This document shows positions 22,305 to 35,112 of a stretch of DNA of 64,000 bases, piece after piece. A program made the translations under genes and the position numbers. Source of the DNA: Hyaloscypha bicolor E (lineage: Eukaryota > Ascomycota > Leotiomycetes > Helotiales > Hyaloscyphaceae); contig NW_020194589.1 in assembly GCF_002865645.1 (NCBI RefSeq), forward strand, positions 186,001 through 250,000. The letters run 5' to 3'. Under the pieces are notes generated by a model, which saw only the letters and a list, made by a program, of their open reading frames with translations, was not told where the DNA came from and did not search any database. Positions within the stretch are counted from its first letter, which is position 1; every line of letters begins with the position of its first letter.

Positions 22305-24537
22305 TAATATTTTTAGCTAGTTCTTTCTTTAGGATATATATTAATATGTCCCTATTTAGCCTCTCTAAGGCCGGGTAAACCGACTAATATTTATAGGAGG
22401 AATTTCTAGATTATCCTCCTTCTCCGCTTTAGGCTCAGATACGTATCCATTATTCATAAACTGTCTATACTCTTAACTATTTATAACCCAATTGCCATTT
22501 GCCCTATTAAAAGTAATACTATCTATAGTAAACATTATCTTTAATCTCCGCTTTGTTATTAGAGCTAATATAGGTGAGATCTTTATCTCTATAGCTAGTA
22601 TCTCTTTCTTTATTAATAAACTGAATACTATCTTGATTATTATAATCCTTTAGCCTTGCCTCTTCTAGTCCCATAGCTACCTCTGGTAATAGATTCCAAT
22701 TATATATATCCTTAGGTAATAATAAAAGCCCTAGCTTTGGATAAGTATTCTTCGTATTAATTAGGTAGTCGCTAATTGACTCCCTTAGATATATATATAT
22801 ATTCAGGTAGTTCAGATCCCCATTCGAGTTACGTATAGACTCTGTAATTAGGAGTATAAAGCCGGCATTCTTAAGCTCTTGCTTATACTACTCAAGTATA
22901 ACCTCCGGTAAATATACGTCTTTATTATAGCTAGTATATTCTTTACGTAGCTTGTTTAGTTTATCGATATTAATAGGAATCCCGTAGTCCCTAACCCCTA
23001 TTTGCTCTGAAAACATGTAGTTCTGGAATAGTTAACCAGGGATAATATATGGATAATTAGGCTGTTTCCTAATTAAATGAATATTCCAAACCCGGATAAA
23101 CTTCTTAGTTTATTCCCGTATAATAGGTAAATAGACGAAAAGCATAGTAATATAGTCAGGGAGAAGTTTGCGGGAGTAAAGCCTTTGAGAGCGTAGTTAC
23201 TTGAAAAATATCTTCTATTTATTTAGTATACCCTATATAATATTAGCTAATTAAATAAGTCTATATGGGATTAGTATAGATAAATTACCTTTGCAACTTG
23301 CCCCTACCATACCTCAATTCGTTAATTAGCTATACTAGTCCCAAACCAATAGAGATCTGAGAACTAATATGGATTAATACTCCTTGTTTAGTATATTGCT
23401 TTATGGAGGATATAATAGGCATTAGTAACTATAGATGTTTCGCATCCTCTATCCGATCGAATATAGAGCGAAATAACCTCTATTTCGTCTACTAAGTCAA
23501 GGTATTATACTAGGATAGTAACCTGGAAAGTAGTATAAGTAAGTGTATATTAGTATAATATTAATTAGCCTAAAGAAGAATGTGGTGTGGAGATTTAGGG
23601 GATTTATTGCCTAAATTAAGGGTTTTTCAAATAACTAGTTCTCTATAATACTACAGAATTATATAGCCGAAATTACGACTAAGTGAATTTTGGCATTTTT
23701 AAGGGGATGTATTTATACCAAATTAGGAAATACTACTATTTATAGTATAGCTATTTAAGATTCCAATATAAATCCAAGGTACGAATCGTGAGTAGGCATT
23801 AATACTAGCATATATCTCAATCCCACAAAATCGTAGCTAAGTAAACGGATTAGTAGTTATTGAGATAATGATTTTTGAAGTTAAGTATATACTATACTTA
23901 CCTTATAATAGCTATTAATAGACTAAATAAAGTTCGGCCCATAAATATTATATTTCCCCCTAGCTGCCTTTATCTTTTCCGAGTAATGTTATATACTTTC
24001 TGGATTAATTTCCTGTATTACAGAAGCTATTCTATTCCTAGAAAACTTCTGGCCATTCCCTAGGGAGTTGAGATAAGTATATAGAAGCCGGCAGCCATAA
24101 CTTCTAGTATTGCCTTATAGGCCTTTATCTACTGTGTATTACTTGAGGATATGGCGAAGTTGCTCCTTTTCTAGCTTAACTTGCGAATTAAGCATTCGAC
24201 GTCGAAGGCCCATAGCCCGGCGAGCTTATTGTAATAGTCGTAGATTAGGAATATTATATCCTAAGCTCCGGAGGTTAGTAAGTATATTAGTATTAGTCAT
24301 ATGGATATTATAAAAGAACCAAGCGATAAGACCCTTTACCTGCGGCGAAGGATCAAATATCGAACGTTTAGAGGGCGTTTTCTATTCGGAAAGCCTACTG
24401 CGTAGCATTCTCAGGGAAATATTAATGTTAAAGTCATGCTTTAACCTCTCTATAATAGTCTCATATAATAGCTACTGCTCAATTAAACAAAGAATATGGG
24501 CTTGATAGCACATAATATTAATCTTGAAACGACCCAT
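22305..24537 (-). pseudogene. integrase-core (rve-like DDE) transposase, RIP-degraded
   Basis: Starts MGRFKINIMCYQAHI and reads for about 700 codons with scattered TAA/TAG stops. The N-terminal region is a helix-turn-helix-like Arg-rich part (LRRRMLNSQVKLEKEQLRHI). A GPNF...SINSYYK segment and then an integrase-type core follow. Recognisable blocks are ITRSDRGCETSIVTNAYY (RSDRG bearing a catalytic Asp) and a degraded QRIE-WWGQ block carrying the likely catalytic Glu. The C-terminal part (LPEVILE...LNYLNIYIYLRESISDYL) is long and alpha-helical. A GTAAGT...TTAG segment near 23.85 kb may be an intron. The same layout is known from fungal proteins annotated as integrase core domain. No uninterrupted copy is present here. 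Confidence 0.6.
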
Positions 24538-24843
24538 TATAAAGAGTTTAATAATAATAGATTAATAGTATTAGAAATAATAATATAGGAACAAAAGTAT
24601 AAACGAAGTGTGCCAGATGGCTAGTAGGCCAGGGGGCATATCACGTGCATTTTATTGATTTTTCCTACCCTATTGCATTCCTACCATGGAATGCAATAAA
24701 ACACCATATAGATCGACTGTTTTAATTGTATTCTACCATAGAAATTAGCTAGACTATTAATAATAGCACATTTTTAAAATATCATAATTTTGATTTTGCG
24801 AAAAAAAATTATAGTTGCAGCATCGTCCTTAAAGGAGCCCGTA

Positions 24844-25452
24844 GCCGATGCATTATCACAATGCATACAGAGCGCCAAAATAGTTGAGCTGCAAAGCTAG
24901 TATGTTTCACGAACCCATTTTCTAAATACGTCAGCGCCACATTCCAATCACAAACAACACACTGCAGGCTCTCCCAAATCCGTTTCACCGTGCATAGGCA
25001 CTCGCCTGTTTTCACTCCTCCTGGAGGAGGCGCAATTCACACTGGTGCGGCGAGTCCGTATCGTGCATCACGAGTTGGTCATTTGCACTTGCTTCTTATA
25101 GATAGATAGTTTGCAAGGCGCAATCTGTATCGGGAGCTTGTTTGTTCGCTTTCTTTTTCTCTTTTACGACATTGGAACACTCGCCATTAGCAGCATCCCG
25201 CCCTCAGCCTGATCTAGACACAGCAGCACGTGCAAGTCACACCGGAAGTCGTGACTTGAAGGGCATCGCGCGAGGTAGAAATCAAATTTTCTTATATCCA
25301 TTCTAATCAGCTCCCCAAAGTGTACAGTACATGTCTAATTAAGGTTATCGTATTGCCACTAAACTTGTCAGCTCCGAAGAGTAGTCCCTCTAGTTCGTCG
25401 AGAGCCATCGGATGCCGACGAGGCTGTGGTCGAAGTCAGCTTAATCTCAAAC
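24844..25452. other. upstream region of the ankyrin-type gene
   Basis: GC-balanced sequence between the transposon and the start codon at 25453. The first five bases are the target duplication GCCGA. No gene seen; it is expected to hold the promoter and leader. Confidence 0.5.
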
Positions 25453-28400
25453 ATGGATGAAGGGCTTGGTCCGCTCACTGACAATGCCAATACCATTCAT
25501 CTACCAAGCTTTAAGCAAAGGTCGCAAATACGGGAGGAAGAAATCTACAATCCGGTGGGTCACGACACCGACGTAGACATACAATACACCAGGCAATGGT
25601 CGCCGAGACCACACGAGGATTACAATCCACCAACCCCCCACATTAGCCAAGCATATACAGCAAGCTCGTACGAAGAAGACAGCCCGCCAGTCCGCGATAT
25701 CGATCGAGCATATACACCAAACCCCATGCCACGGTTTCAGGGACGGGGTGGAGAGCCGGGTTCAATGCTTCGCAATGTCAACATCAATCCTACACACACA
25801 CCAAGCATCAGGCAACGATCATCGAGACCAGACAATGAATACGCTCCACCAGTTCAAGATACCACTCTTGAATATGCACCCAATGCTCGGCGATGGTCCC
25901 ACAGACGGGGCGAGGAGCAGGGTCCCATACCTCGCGATGTCGATGCCAACCCTATGAATACACCAAATATAAGGCAATGGCCACGCAGATCGAACGAAGA
26001 ATACACTTCTCCAGCTCACAATACCAACACTACCTACGAACCAAGCATCATGCGGGAGCCGCGGTCTTTCGCACCGAACAAGAGAGACAGCTTTCGAAAC
26101 TCCGAAGACAATAAAACGGCCCAAGAGATTCTCAACCGGAACAAAGAGGGGAAAATCGAGAAAAGGTCTTCTCTCTCGCGAATGATGATGACAAAAGCCA
26201 AACGGACGAAGTTTAATCAAAGAGAGATATATCGTGCTCTCTTGGCGGTGGTCAATGGGCAAGAGAGAGGCGGGCCAGGAGTCGTTCAAGCGCTGATGGA
26301 ACAATTTCAAGCAGAACATGGAAATATCAATTTTGTTCCTCAGCAGAAGAAGTCTCTTGGAAGTCTATTCAAGAAGGGCCATGAGGAACGGAGTGGGCTA
26401 ATTGAGATGGCCGCAAGAGGTGGCAATGTCGAAGTTGTTCAACTTCTATCCAAGAATTCGGACCAGACGGGTTTGAACAACGCATTGGAGATTGCGTTCC
26501 GCAACCGGAATGCTATAACCGATCGGAATACTACCCGCGAAGACCAAATGATCCGCATATTGGTCTCAAGAGGCGCGGATGGCAGTCATACTATCGGTGC
26601 TGCTGCGGCTGCCGGAGACGAGACATTGTTACACATGTTGCTTGACGGTCATCCTCCAGTCCTTGCGTTGTCAGAAGCTCTGCCCGAAGCCGTCGCCTTC
26701 CGGGACACGGAAATCTGCCGACGACTCACTAGAATGCTTCTTGGGAAAGGTGCTGATGTCAACCACAGCGGAGGCGAAGCGATATTCCGAGCTACCAGGC
26801 TGTTTGACATGCATGTCTTGGATATGCTGCTTGAACGCCGTCCGCATGTCCCGTCTCTCAGTCGGGCCTTCGCCTCAGCTCTGACTCAGCCTGACTCAAG
26901 CCGCCGATTCGAAGCTTGCCAAAAGTTGATCCGTGCTGGCGCAACAGGCGACGAGGTTAGCAGAGGCCTTGCAATTGCTCTTACGACTGAGAATCAGAAC
27001 ATTGATTTCCTCAAGCTGATCCTCGAGAGTGCATCAGTTGACTTCGAGGAAGGCCATGCATTGTGTCTCGCTGTTGCCAACAACTACCAAGCGCATTTGA
27101 AGTTGATGCTAGAGAAGCGTCCAAACGAGCGTACCTTTGACCATGCATTTGAAGCCGCACTGAGATTACGAAATCATCGTGATCAACTTAAATACTGCAA
27201 TATTCTTGTTGGGGCAGGTCCTCCACGGGATTCCTGTTCTAAGGCCCTGTTTATTGCTGTCACGATCCAGAAGGATGAACTGTGCAGAATATTCCTGGAA
27301 AAGGGAGCTTCTGTTGACTTCAGCGGGGGAGCATCCATAACGACAGCAGCTCGGTCCGAGAATGTTGGAATACTGGAGCTATTGGTTGGAGGAGAGTTTC
27401 AACAACCTAATAATGCCAGCCTGGTTCCGGCTTTTGAAGTTGCTCTCTCGCTGCCATCACCTCCGGCGAAGAAAAAGAAGCTGATTCAACTCATACTTGA
27501 TGCCGGCTTGCAAGGGCCAGCACTCGATGTGGCACTAGTAAATGCATCGAAGAAAGGGCAAGAAGGCTTGCCCATGGCCAACCTCTTCCTGGAGTACGGT
27601 GCCTCGGTCAATGCACATGGGGGCGAAGCTCTGGATATCTGTACACGTTCCGGGAATCTTGAGTTCCTTCAAGTGTTACTGCATGGCCAACATCGACCTT
27701 CATCGGAGATCTTATCGAGAATATTTAAATCTGCTCTGGAGTTGGATCCTAAAGTTCGACATCTTGCGATTGAATCGATCTTCCGGGCGAATATGTCGGT
27801 CGATCTTCAAGTGGCTGCAGCGCTGGATCGTCTTGTGCAGGATCGACGCCCAGATATGCAGACCATTGGGGTCCTTCTATCATTCCATGCTCCAGTAAAT
27901 TACGAAAACTATCGCCCTCTCGTGACGGCGGGCAAAGCCTTCAACCAAACATTGCTAACTCTCTTGCTTGAGCATTCGAGAGATGCCACAGCACCATCTG
28001 TCGTTTTCGATGCCCTGATGAAAGCGGAAGCCTTCTGGGGGAAACGAGATGCATTCACCATCCTCACCCTCCTACTCGAGAATGGCGCAGAAGGCATCGC
28101 AGTTGATGATGCTTTGATCAAAGCTGTTATGGACGCCCAGCCGGGTGCAAGACATTTTGAAGTTACGTTACTTCAACACGGCGCGAATATCGATCACAAG
28201 GATGGAGAAGCTCTGCAAATCGCCACAGAACGAGGGGAAGCCGCCTTAGTGAGGAGAATGCTCCAAATGAAACCCACTTCCGAATCAGTATCAATGGCTT
28301 TCCCTTATGCATATGTTTCCAAGCTCCCGGAGGCAAACGCCCTGGCCGTCATAGACTCGTTTGTGGAGTTGTCTGCTGAGGAGCTGTATCCAGATTTCAT

Positions 28401-30110
28401 GCATCCAGAAATACCTGAACCACCGGTTTTTCTCTGCGTCAAGCATTATCCAAATAATTTGAAGATTCTTGAGTTGACTTTGAATGCTGGGTTTCATATT
28501 GATCAGGCCATGTCTTCTGAGAGTGGCAAATACACGGCTCTGTATTGGTCGCTGGTTCAAGGAAAGAAAATTGAAGATCGTGTTCTGGAGTTTCTTATCA
28601 GTCGAGGTGGTGAGTTTGATATCCCCTCCAATTGTCCACTGGGAGATAAGACGGTGGATGCTTCAGTGTCCTACAGTTCTCCATGCTGACTGAAAATGAC
28701 CCAGCTGATTTGAAAAACCACCCCGAATCGCTGCTCCACCTCGCCATTGAAACTGGTCGTCATCGGATCGTTCAATGCCTTGCTAAAGAAGGTACAGACA
28801 TTGATCTACCCAACGAAAACGATATAACGCCACTGAGTCTCGCAACTCAAAAGAATGACATCACAAGCATGCAAGCATTGCTTGATGCCTCTGCCAGCGC
28901 CAATGATGGAAGCTTGCACGATGCTGCTCGCATGGTCAACGCCGATGCCATCCAACTCCTTCTTAAAAATGGACATGACCCGAACTTCCCGTGCGTTCGC
29001 TTTGACGGTCGACCCCCTCTATTCGAGCTCTGCCTTCAAGCCCCAGAGTATCTTAAGCAAACACAAGCAACGACACAGCAGAAGGAGAAACTGGCGAAGA
29101 GAGCGATTGAGGCTTTGATTTCGGGCGGAGCGTTTGTGAAGGATCGTCTTCCGCAAGCTGGACATCGCTCTCTATTGTTTCATGCTCTTGATAGTTCGAA
29201 TCCTCATCTGACGACTAAAGCATTCCTGGTAGGTGTTGAGGAGAACCTTTCCACCTGCTTTGAACTCTGTGTTGTGATTCTTGAGATAGAGTCCTAAATT
29301 TCCTGAAACATCCTGATGGAGTAATTCGCTAACTTCACCGTCATTTAGGAATGCGGCCAGTTCAGAACTATCAACAAGGACTTCAATCTCTTCACCGATG
29401 GCGAATACACATTCTCGCCAACCAAGTATGTCGAAAAAGGGAAATGCAGAGGCGACAACTCGCAAACACAAAGCCTTATCAAACTTCTGAAAGACTTCAA
29501 AGCCATAGACAGATATTGGAAGAACGAGGGACCTCAACCGCCTGACTACGAGGACGCGCCGCCCCACATCGTGAAGGCAGAAGAAGAACGAAAAGAAGCC
29601 GAGAGACGCAAGAAACAAGAAGAAGAAGAACTACGCCGTCGAATCGAAAAGGAACAGCGCGAACTGGCCGAAGCGCGCAGAAAACTCGCCATGGAGGAAG
29701 AAGCTGCACAAGCTAAAGCAAAGCGAGAAGAGAGGGCGTTCCGACAACGACAAGCGCAGGAGGCGAGGATCCACGATATGAATATCGCGAAGGAGAATGA
29801 TAGGTTAAAGTTGAAAGAGGCGAAGGATGCACACGCTTTGAAGCAGGCTGCGAGTATGAGCCAATTAAGGAATGATGAGAATGAGGCGGAACATAGGAGG
29901 AGGTTAAAGCTGATTGGTGAGAGGAAGAGTTTAGCGCAGAGTCAGGAGGCGCTGCATTGGGCTTATACTAAGGGGGTGGAGCAGGGTGGAGCAGGTCCTG
30001 TTGGCCCAGGTGGCAGGAAAGCGTTAGGAATGAGTGGGTATAAATCGAATTTGGATTTGGGGAGAAGATTGCAGATTGAGGGAAGTAGGATTGAGGAGAT
30101 TGATGAGTGA
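25453..30110 (+). CDS. large ankyrin-type repeat protein with C-terminal coiled coil
   Basis: Exons 25453-28609, 28705-29228 and 29349-30110 join in frame to 1480 codons. Introns are 28610-28704 (GTGAGT...CCCAG, CTGAC branch) and 29229-29348 (GTAGGT...TTTAG). The ATG at 25453 is chosen because the frame before it has only a GTG. Residues 1-230 are polar and contain four to five degenerate repeats of about 40 residues with Ile-Arg-Gln-Arg/Trp...Glu-Glu-Tyr...Pro-Pro-Val...Asp cores. From about 315 to 1150 come ankyrin-like helix pairs, often with VNHSGGEA / VNAHGGEA loops, becoming canonical at 1060-1145 (ESLLHLAIETGRHRIVQCLA, ITPLSLATQKNDITSMQALL). Residues about 1300-1410 form a strongly charged Glu/Arg/Lys coiled coil. 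No catalytic domain, signal peptide or membrane segment is visible. A scaffold or NLR-like sensing role is only a guess. Confidence 0.85.
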
Positions 30111-30296
30111 TGTGTATTTGATTTCTTTTGGATGTTTACATTCCAGAGCTTATACCCTTATGACGCATTTGCGAATTTCTTTAATAAGAAAGACTAGAAA
30201 TTTTCACGCGCTTAAATAATGTATAAATAATCGTAGTAGATATGAAACTATTATAAAAAAAATTATTCATTAATCGAGTTTTAAAATAGAGCTATA
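30111..30296. other. 3' flank of the ankyrin-type gene, start of the AT block
   Basis: Composition drops to A/T-rich from about 30160. No gene. Confidence 0.5.
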
Positions 30297-30432
30297 CACA
30301 GGTGCAGGCCCTAATGTTTGTTACCCGCCTTTGCAGGGGTTGCGCTGAAATGCCCTGTAGCCATGCGCTGTAGCCGACGTTTGCTTAGCAGAACTCAAGG
30401 TAGTGTAACAAACATTAGGGCCTGCACCTGTA
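30297..30432. mobile_element. 136-bp MITE with 28-bp inverted repeats (Tc1/mariner-like, TA target)
   Basis: The left arm (30297-30324) begins CACAGGTGCAGGCCCTAATG and continues to GTTAC. The right arm (30405-30432) is its inverse except for the outermost base (C versus T). TA flanks both sides (30295-30296 and 30433-30434). The centre is about 80 bp and GC-rich. It is an uneroded GC island within AT-rich DNA. TA target and simple inverted arms fit a Tc1/mariner/pogo-type non-autonomous element. It is unrelated in sequence to the Pogo elements at 51.3 and 53.3 kb. Confidence 0.8.
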
Positions 30433-30434
30433 TA

Positions 30435-31446
30435 AAGGCAAATTATTATATATAAAATAAAGTATATATTATTAAGGGAATAAGGCAAATAAAACTAATA
30501 TAGCTTAAGAGACTCGAAACTTATATTAAATAATTCTTAAAGAAAAAAAGTTAAAAAATTAATATATATAATTTATATATATTTTATATAAATTATAATT
30601 ATATTTTATTTTATTATAGTTACAAACTTATAAAAATAGTATAAAGGCTTTGCCTTAAGAAATTAAAAATAGTATTTTTAAAAAAGAAATCTTATTTAAG
30701 CTTTTTAAAAGCGTTTTTTATATTTCTTTAAATATAATTATATAAAATTACAAGTATTTATATTATATAATTAAGTAATAAATAAATTATAATTAGATAT
30801 TAAAAAAGAAAATAAGAATATAATTAAGTAATTTAAATAATATAAGAAAGAAATTATAATAAAACAAAATCTTATATAAAGAATATTAGAAAGTAAAATA
30901 TAATTAAATAATAAAAATGAATATAATAATATATAATAATAGCCTTAGAATTTACTATTTAATTAAAACTTTAAAATTATTAAACTAATATAATTTTTAT
31001 AAAATATTACTTATTATATTATATTTATTTTATTAGTAATTTTAACTTTTTATTAATATTTTTAAAATATAATAAATTATATTAATATATTTTAAATAAA
31101 TAATACTTTCAAATTTACTTTTAATAAAAGAAATAAATCCTTAATCAAAAACTTTATTTTTATATGTTTCGTTTTAATAATAATTAAATTTATAAGAATT
31201 ATATTTTTTTTTAAAAATAATATATAAATAATATTTCTTTTTATAAAAATTAAAACTTTTATAGAATTTTCTTTAAATTTATTTTTATAAAAGTTTCTAT
31301 TTATAAATATATATTTAATATTAATATTTCTATTTATTAAAATTTATTAAATTAAAAATAAGTAATTAAATAATAAAAATACTTATTTAAATTCAAGACT
31401 ATATTATTAATAACTAAAAAGCTAAAATAAAATAATTATTTCTTAA
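30435..31446. repeat. RIP-degraded AT-rich sequence, unidentified
   Basis: About 1 kb of nearly pure A/T with stops in all frames. I see no residual coding pattern or paired repeat that would name the element. Confidence 0.6.
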
Positions 31447-31723
31447 TATTGATTTATTAGTAATATATAATATTATTATATAAATATAAAATATTATTTA
31501 TATAAGATTAGTAAAGTTATTATTTTTTAGAAATAAGAATTATAGTATTATAATATTAATATATAATTCCTAAATCTATTAAGCCTAATAGAAACTAGCT
31601 ACTAGTCAAGTTATCTATATAATATAAGATTATATAATTATTATTTATATTTTATTATTTCTAGTAATTTTTAAATTAGATAATTATATTATATAATTAT
31701 TAATAACTATAGCTATACTAATA
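31447..31723 (-). repeat. 3' LTR of the outer copia element
   Basis: Aligns to the reverse complement of the inner copia LTR over its length, best around 31450-31620, including AAGCCTAATAGAAACTAG versus AAGCCTAAAAGGGTCTAG. The GGGATAC repeat part has diverged. Confidence 0.65.
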
Positions 31724-34700
31724 CTAGAACCTTTCTAAAAAAACGCGAAAAATAATATTTTCTTCTAATTATATATTAATTTCCTATTTTGGCCTAATAT
31801 TAGATTTTCTCTAATACTTTATATATTTATATTACTTTTAAGGTTTTTAGTTATATACTAAAAGCTATAGCTTTTTATATATAACTTCTTTTCCTATAAT
31901 ATCCTCTTATTTTCTATATCTATTTCTTATTATATTTATATTTAATTTATTTCTCTATATCTAATTATATTATATTTATATTAATTAGATATTTAAAAGT
32001 ATTTAATAGTTTTAATTTTATTATAGAATTAGTAGAATTTGATTTTCTTTTAATCTATTTAATTTCTATAATCTCTTATTATTTATATATCTAATAGAAA
32101 TATATTATATTAATTATTAGATATTTCTTTCGAGTAATATCTAATTTAATAAGGCATTTATATAAATACTAGTAATAGTTCTATTTCTAGTATTCTATTA
32201 ATTATAGATTTAACTAAAGTACTTATATTAAAGCTATAAGCTATACTATAGAATTTTGAAACTAGAATATATCCGATTTAGGAAAAGAGATTTTTATTAT
32301 TTATAAATAAAATATTCGTAAAAATAATTAAATATAAGAACTTTTTTACTAGTTTTATAAATTTTAGTTCTCTAATAATATTTTTAATTTATTATTAAAT
32401 ATATTTATTAAATGCATTTATATTAGTTTCTAAAGATTTAATAGCTTAAATAATAATTAATAGGTTATATAAAGCTTCTAGTTAATAGACTAATATAATA
32501 TATAAAGCTTCTAGTTAATAGACTAATATAATATATACTTTTTTAGTATATTAGATAATATATTAGTTTTTAATAAAGAGATTTTAATAAATAGTATTTG
32601 TATTATTTATAATAATAGTATTTTTTATAGAAATAATTTAGAGGTTTTTATACTAATATTTCTATATAAGAGTAATTCTAATAGTATTTATATAAATAAT
32701 ATTTCTATTAAACTTGTAATTATAATTAAAAATAAAATATTTATATTTTTTAGTTAAGAACTTAACTTTTTAGAATTTTAATTACTTTATTTTTATAAAA
32801 TTATTAGTTTAAAAGCTAATAATTCTAAAGAATTACTTATTATAAAGGAAGCAAGGGTTATAAATTAATTATTTTATAGAAAGCTTATTAATATAATAGA
32901 AATAGTAAGTTTTAAACTAATAGTTTCTAGCTTCTAATATATTATATAATAGTTTTATAACTTTTAAAATAGAATTATTTTATAGATTTAGCTCTCTAGT
33001 AAGCTTATAAAATAAATTAATATAAAAATTATAATTAAATAAAATTATTAATTAGATATAAGTTTATAAAATATTTATTATTATAATAATAATACTAAAA
33101 ATAATTCTCTAGCTAATATATTAAATAATAAGTAATTATATTAATATTATATATTTCTTATTATTATAGGTTTAGATAACTAGTTTCGACTTTTTAAACT
33201 CTTTTTCTATATTATTATTCTTAATCTTATTAATAAACCGGGAATTAAAGATATATATCTTTTTTAATATCTGAAATCTAAAAATAATCTTAAATATATC
33301 CTTTTCTAAGAAACTAGTAATTTTAGCTTAATAGAAGTTCTTATATAGGTTATTATTCTATAGAAATAGTATAATATTCGGGTTTTTATAAAGGTATTCT
33401 TTATTATACTTTAATAAAATAATAGAAATAATAAGAGAAATTATATCTATATTATTTTTAGTTTTATTATAAAGTTTAGAAATAGTTTTAGATTTAAAGC
33501 TATTAGTAATAACCTTAATATTTTCTATATAAAAGGGCTTTATTATTATTATTATATAATAGAACTAGTATATAGTTTTCTTTATTAATAGCTACTAGCT
33601 TATATAATCTATTTTAATTATTAGATTAACTAATATTTCCTTTATATTATATAAGAATATTTGAATTTAAAAGAAGTTTATAAATATTAGTAATACTAGA
33701 ACTATTTCAAGTATTTAGGATATTTATAATCTAATATCTAGTTTAAAGCTTTTAAATTTCTATTATTACTTTTTTAAGTATTACTAATTATTATAATATA
33801 ATTAGTAATAGAATATTATATTTAGTTATTCGAAATAAAATATTATTAACTAAAAGAATTAGAATAATATTATTAAATTCTATAAAAATTTTAATAGCCT
33901 TAAAAGCTATTTAAAATATAATATCTTTATTAATTCTATTAATTTTGGCTATAATAATAAGATAAATATATTAAATTAGGCTATAGTAATATTCTATAAT
34001 TCTAATAAAATTATAAGCTTTTATAGAAATGATTTTAATTTTAGTTTCTATAATATTTATAAGTTAAATAACCTTCTTATTAGTAAATTACTTTTTAATA
34101 TCTATTATAATCTAATTAAAAGAGCCTAAATAAATATTAATCTAATATTACTTTAGGATATTTTAAAGCTATTAGCCGGCTTAGTTATTAAATGCCTTTA
34201 TTAATAATATAAAATATAAGCTTACTAGAAATATAGAAAATATTAATAATAATAGAATTATTAAAGCTAATATTATTTTTTAAATTAAATTTGAATTATT
34301 CTAGTAATTATTTAAATTTCTAGTATTATTTATAGTATTTTATAAAATATTTAAAAGCTTTTATATTAATATTATAGCCTATTTATTTTAGTATATATTA
34401 GAGCTTACTAATAAATAAAAAACTAAAATAGTAATATAGATATTATAATTCAATTTTTATAAAAAAACAGGAATTATAAATAAAGAATTCGGAAATAAAG
34501 CTTTATAATATAATATTTTAAAATAAGAAAAAAATATCTAAAATATTATATTATAAATATATAATATCTAGTAAAAATAATAAAATTATTAATAAAATTA
34601 TTAAAATAGACTTCTAGCTTATTTATATTAGCTAAGCTGAATAGAAATAAAAAAATTATAAATATAATATAAATTTATACTTATTTAATTAGTATTTTTA

Positions 34701-34814
34701 CTATTATAGATTTAATAGAAAATATAAATCTAATATTAAATTCAATATTAACTTAATTTTTAATAGTTTTACTAAGTTTAATACTATTATTAATTTATTA
34801 TAAAGCTTGAAATT

Positions 34815-35112
34815 TATAAGATATTTATTAGTAAATAATAAGATAATAAAATAAATTAGTAAGTTATAAAACTATAGTATTAAATTTAGTATAGAACTAA
34901 TCTTTATCTTTCCTATAAGGTTTAGGGAAGCCCTTTCTAAATAGGAGTCCCTAATAACATATATATAATTAGTAATTTATAAGCCTAATACTTATAATAT
35001 AAATAATAGTTAGTTATAATATTAAAGGGCTACTAATTTCTTTAATTAATACCTATAATATCCGAGGTTTATTATATGCCTTTAAGTTATATATAACCCT
35101 ATATATATTATA
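34815..35112 (-). repeat. 3' LTR of the gypsy element (298 bp)
   Basis: Paired with 49366-49663 at equal length. The differences are mainly C/T and G/A transitions, as RIP would give. Preceded by AAATT. Confidence 0.8.

Larger units (their letters stand above)
19683..24843 (-). mobile_element. 5.16-kb DNA transposon with integrase-core transposase (IS3EU-like, tentative)
   Basis: Both ends carry imperfect inverted repeats of about 60 bp. Each starts TACGGGCT, then NNTTTANN, then GACGATGCTGCAACTATAAT and a T-run with CGCAAAATCAAAATTA. The 5-bp sequence GCCGA lies directly outside each end (19678-19682 and 24844-24848). The body is moderately RIPped and codes on the minus strand for a DDE integrase-core transposase followed by a second ORF (separate entries). 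Termini TAY...RTA with an integrase-type transposase are described for the IS3EU group, whose duplication is usually reported as 6 bp, so the placement is tentative. LTRs are absent, so this is not a retrotransposon. Confidence 0.7.

Noticed and set aside
25426..25452. Upstream start of the ankyrin-type gene at 25426
   Set aside because: The codon there is GTG; the first ATG of the frame is 25453 and no intron is needed.
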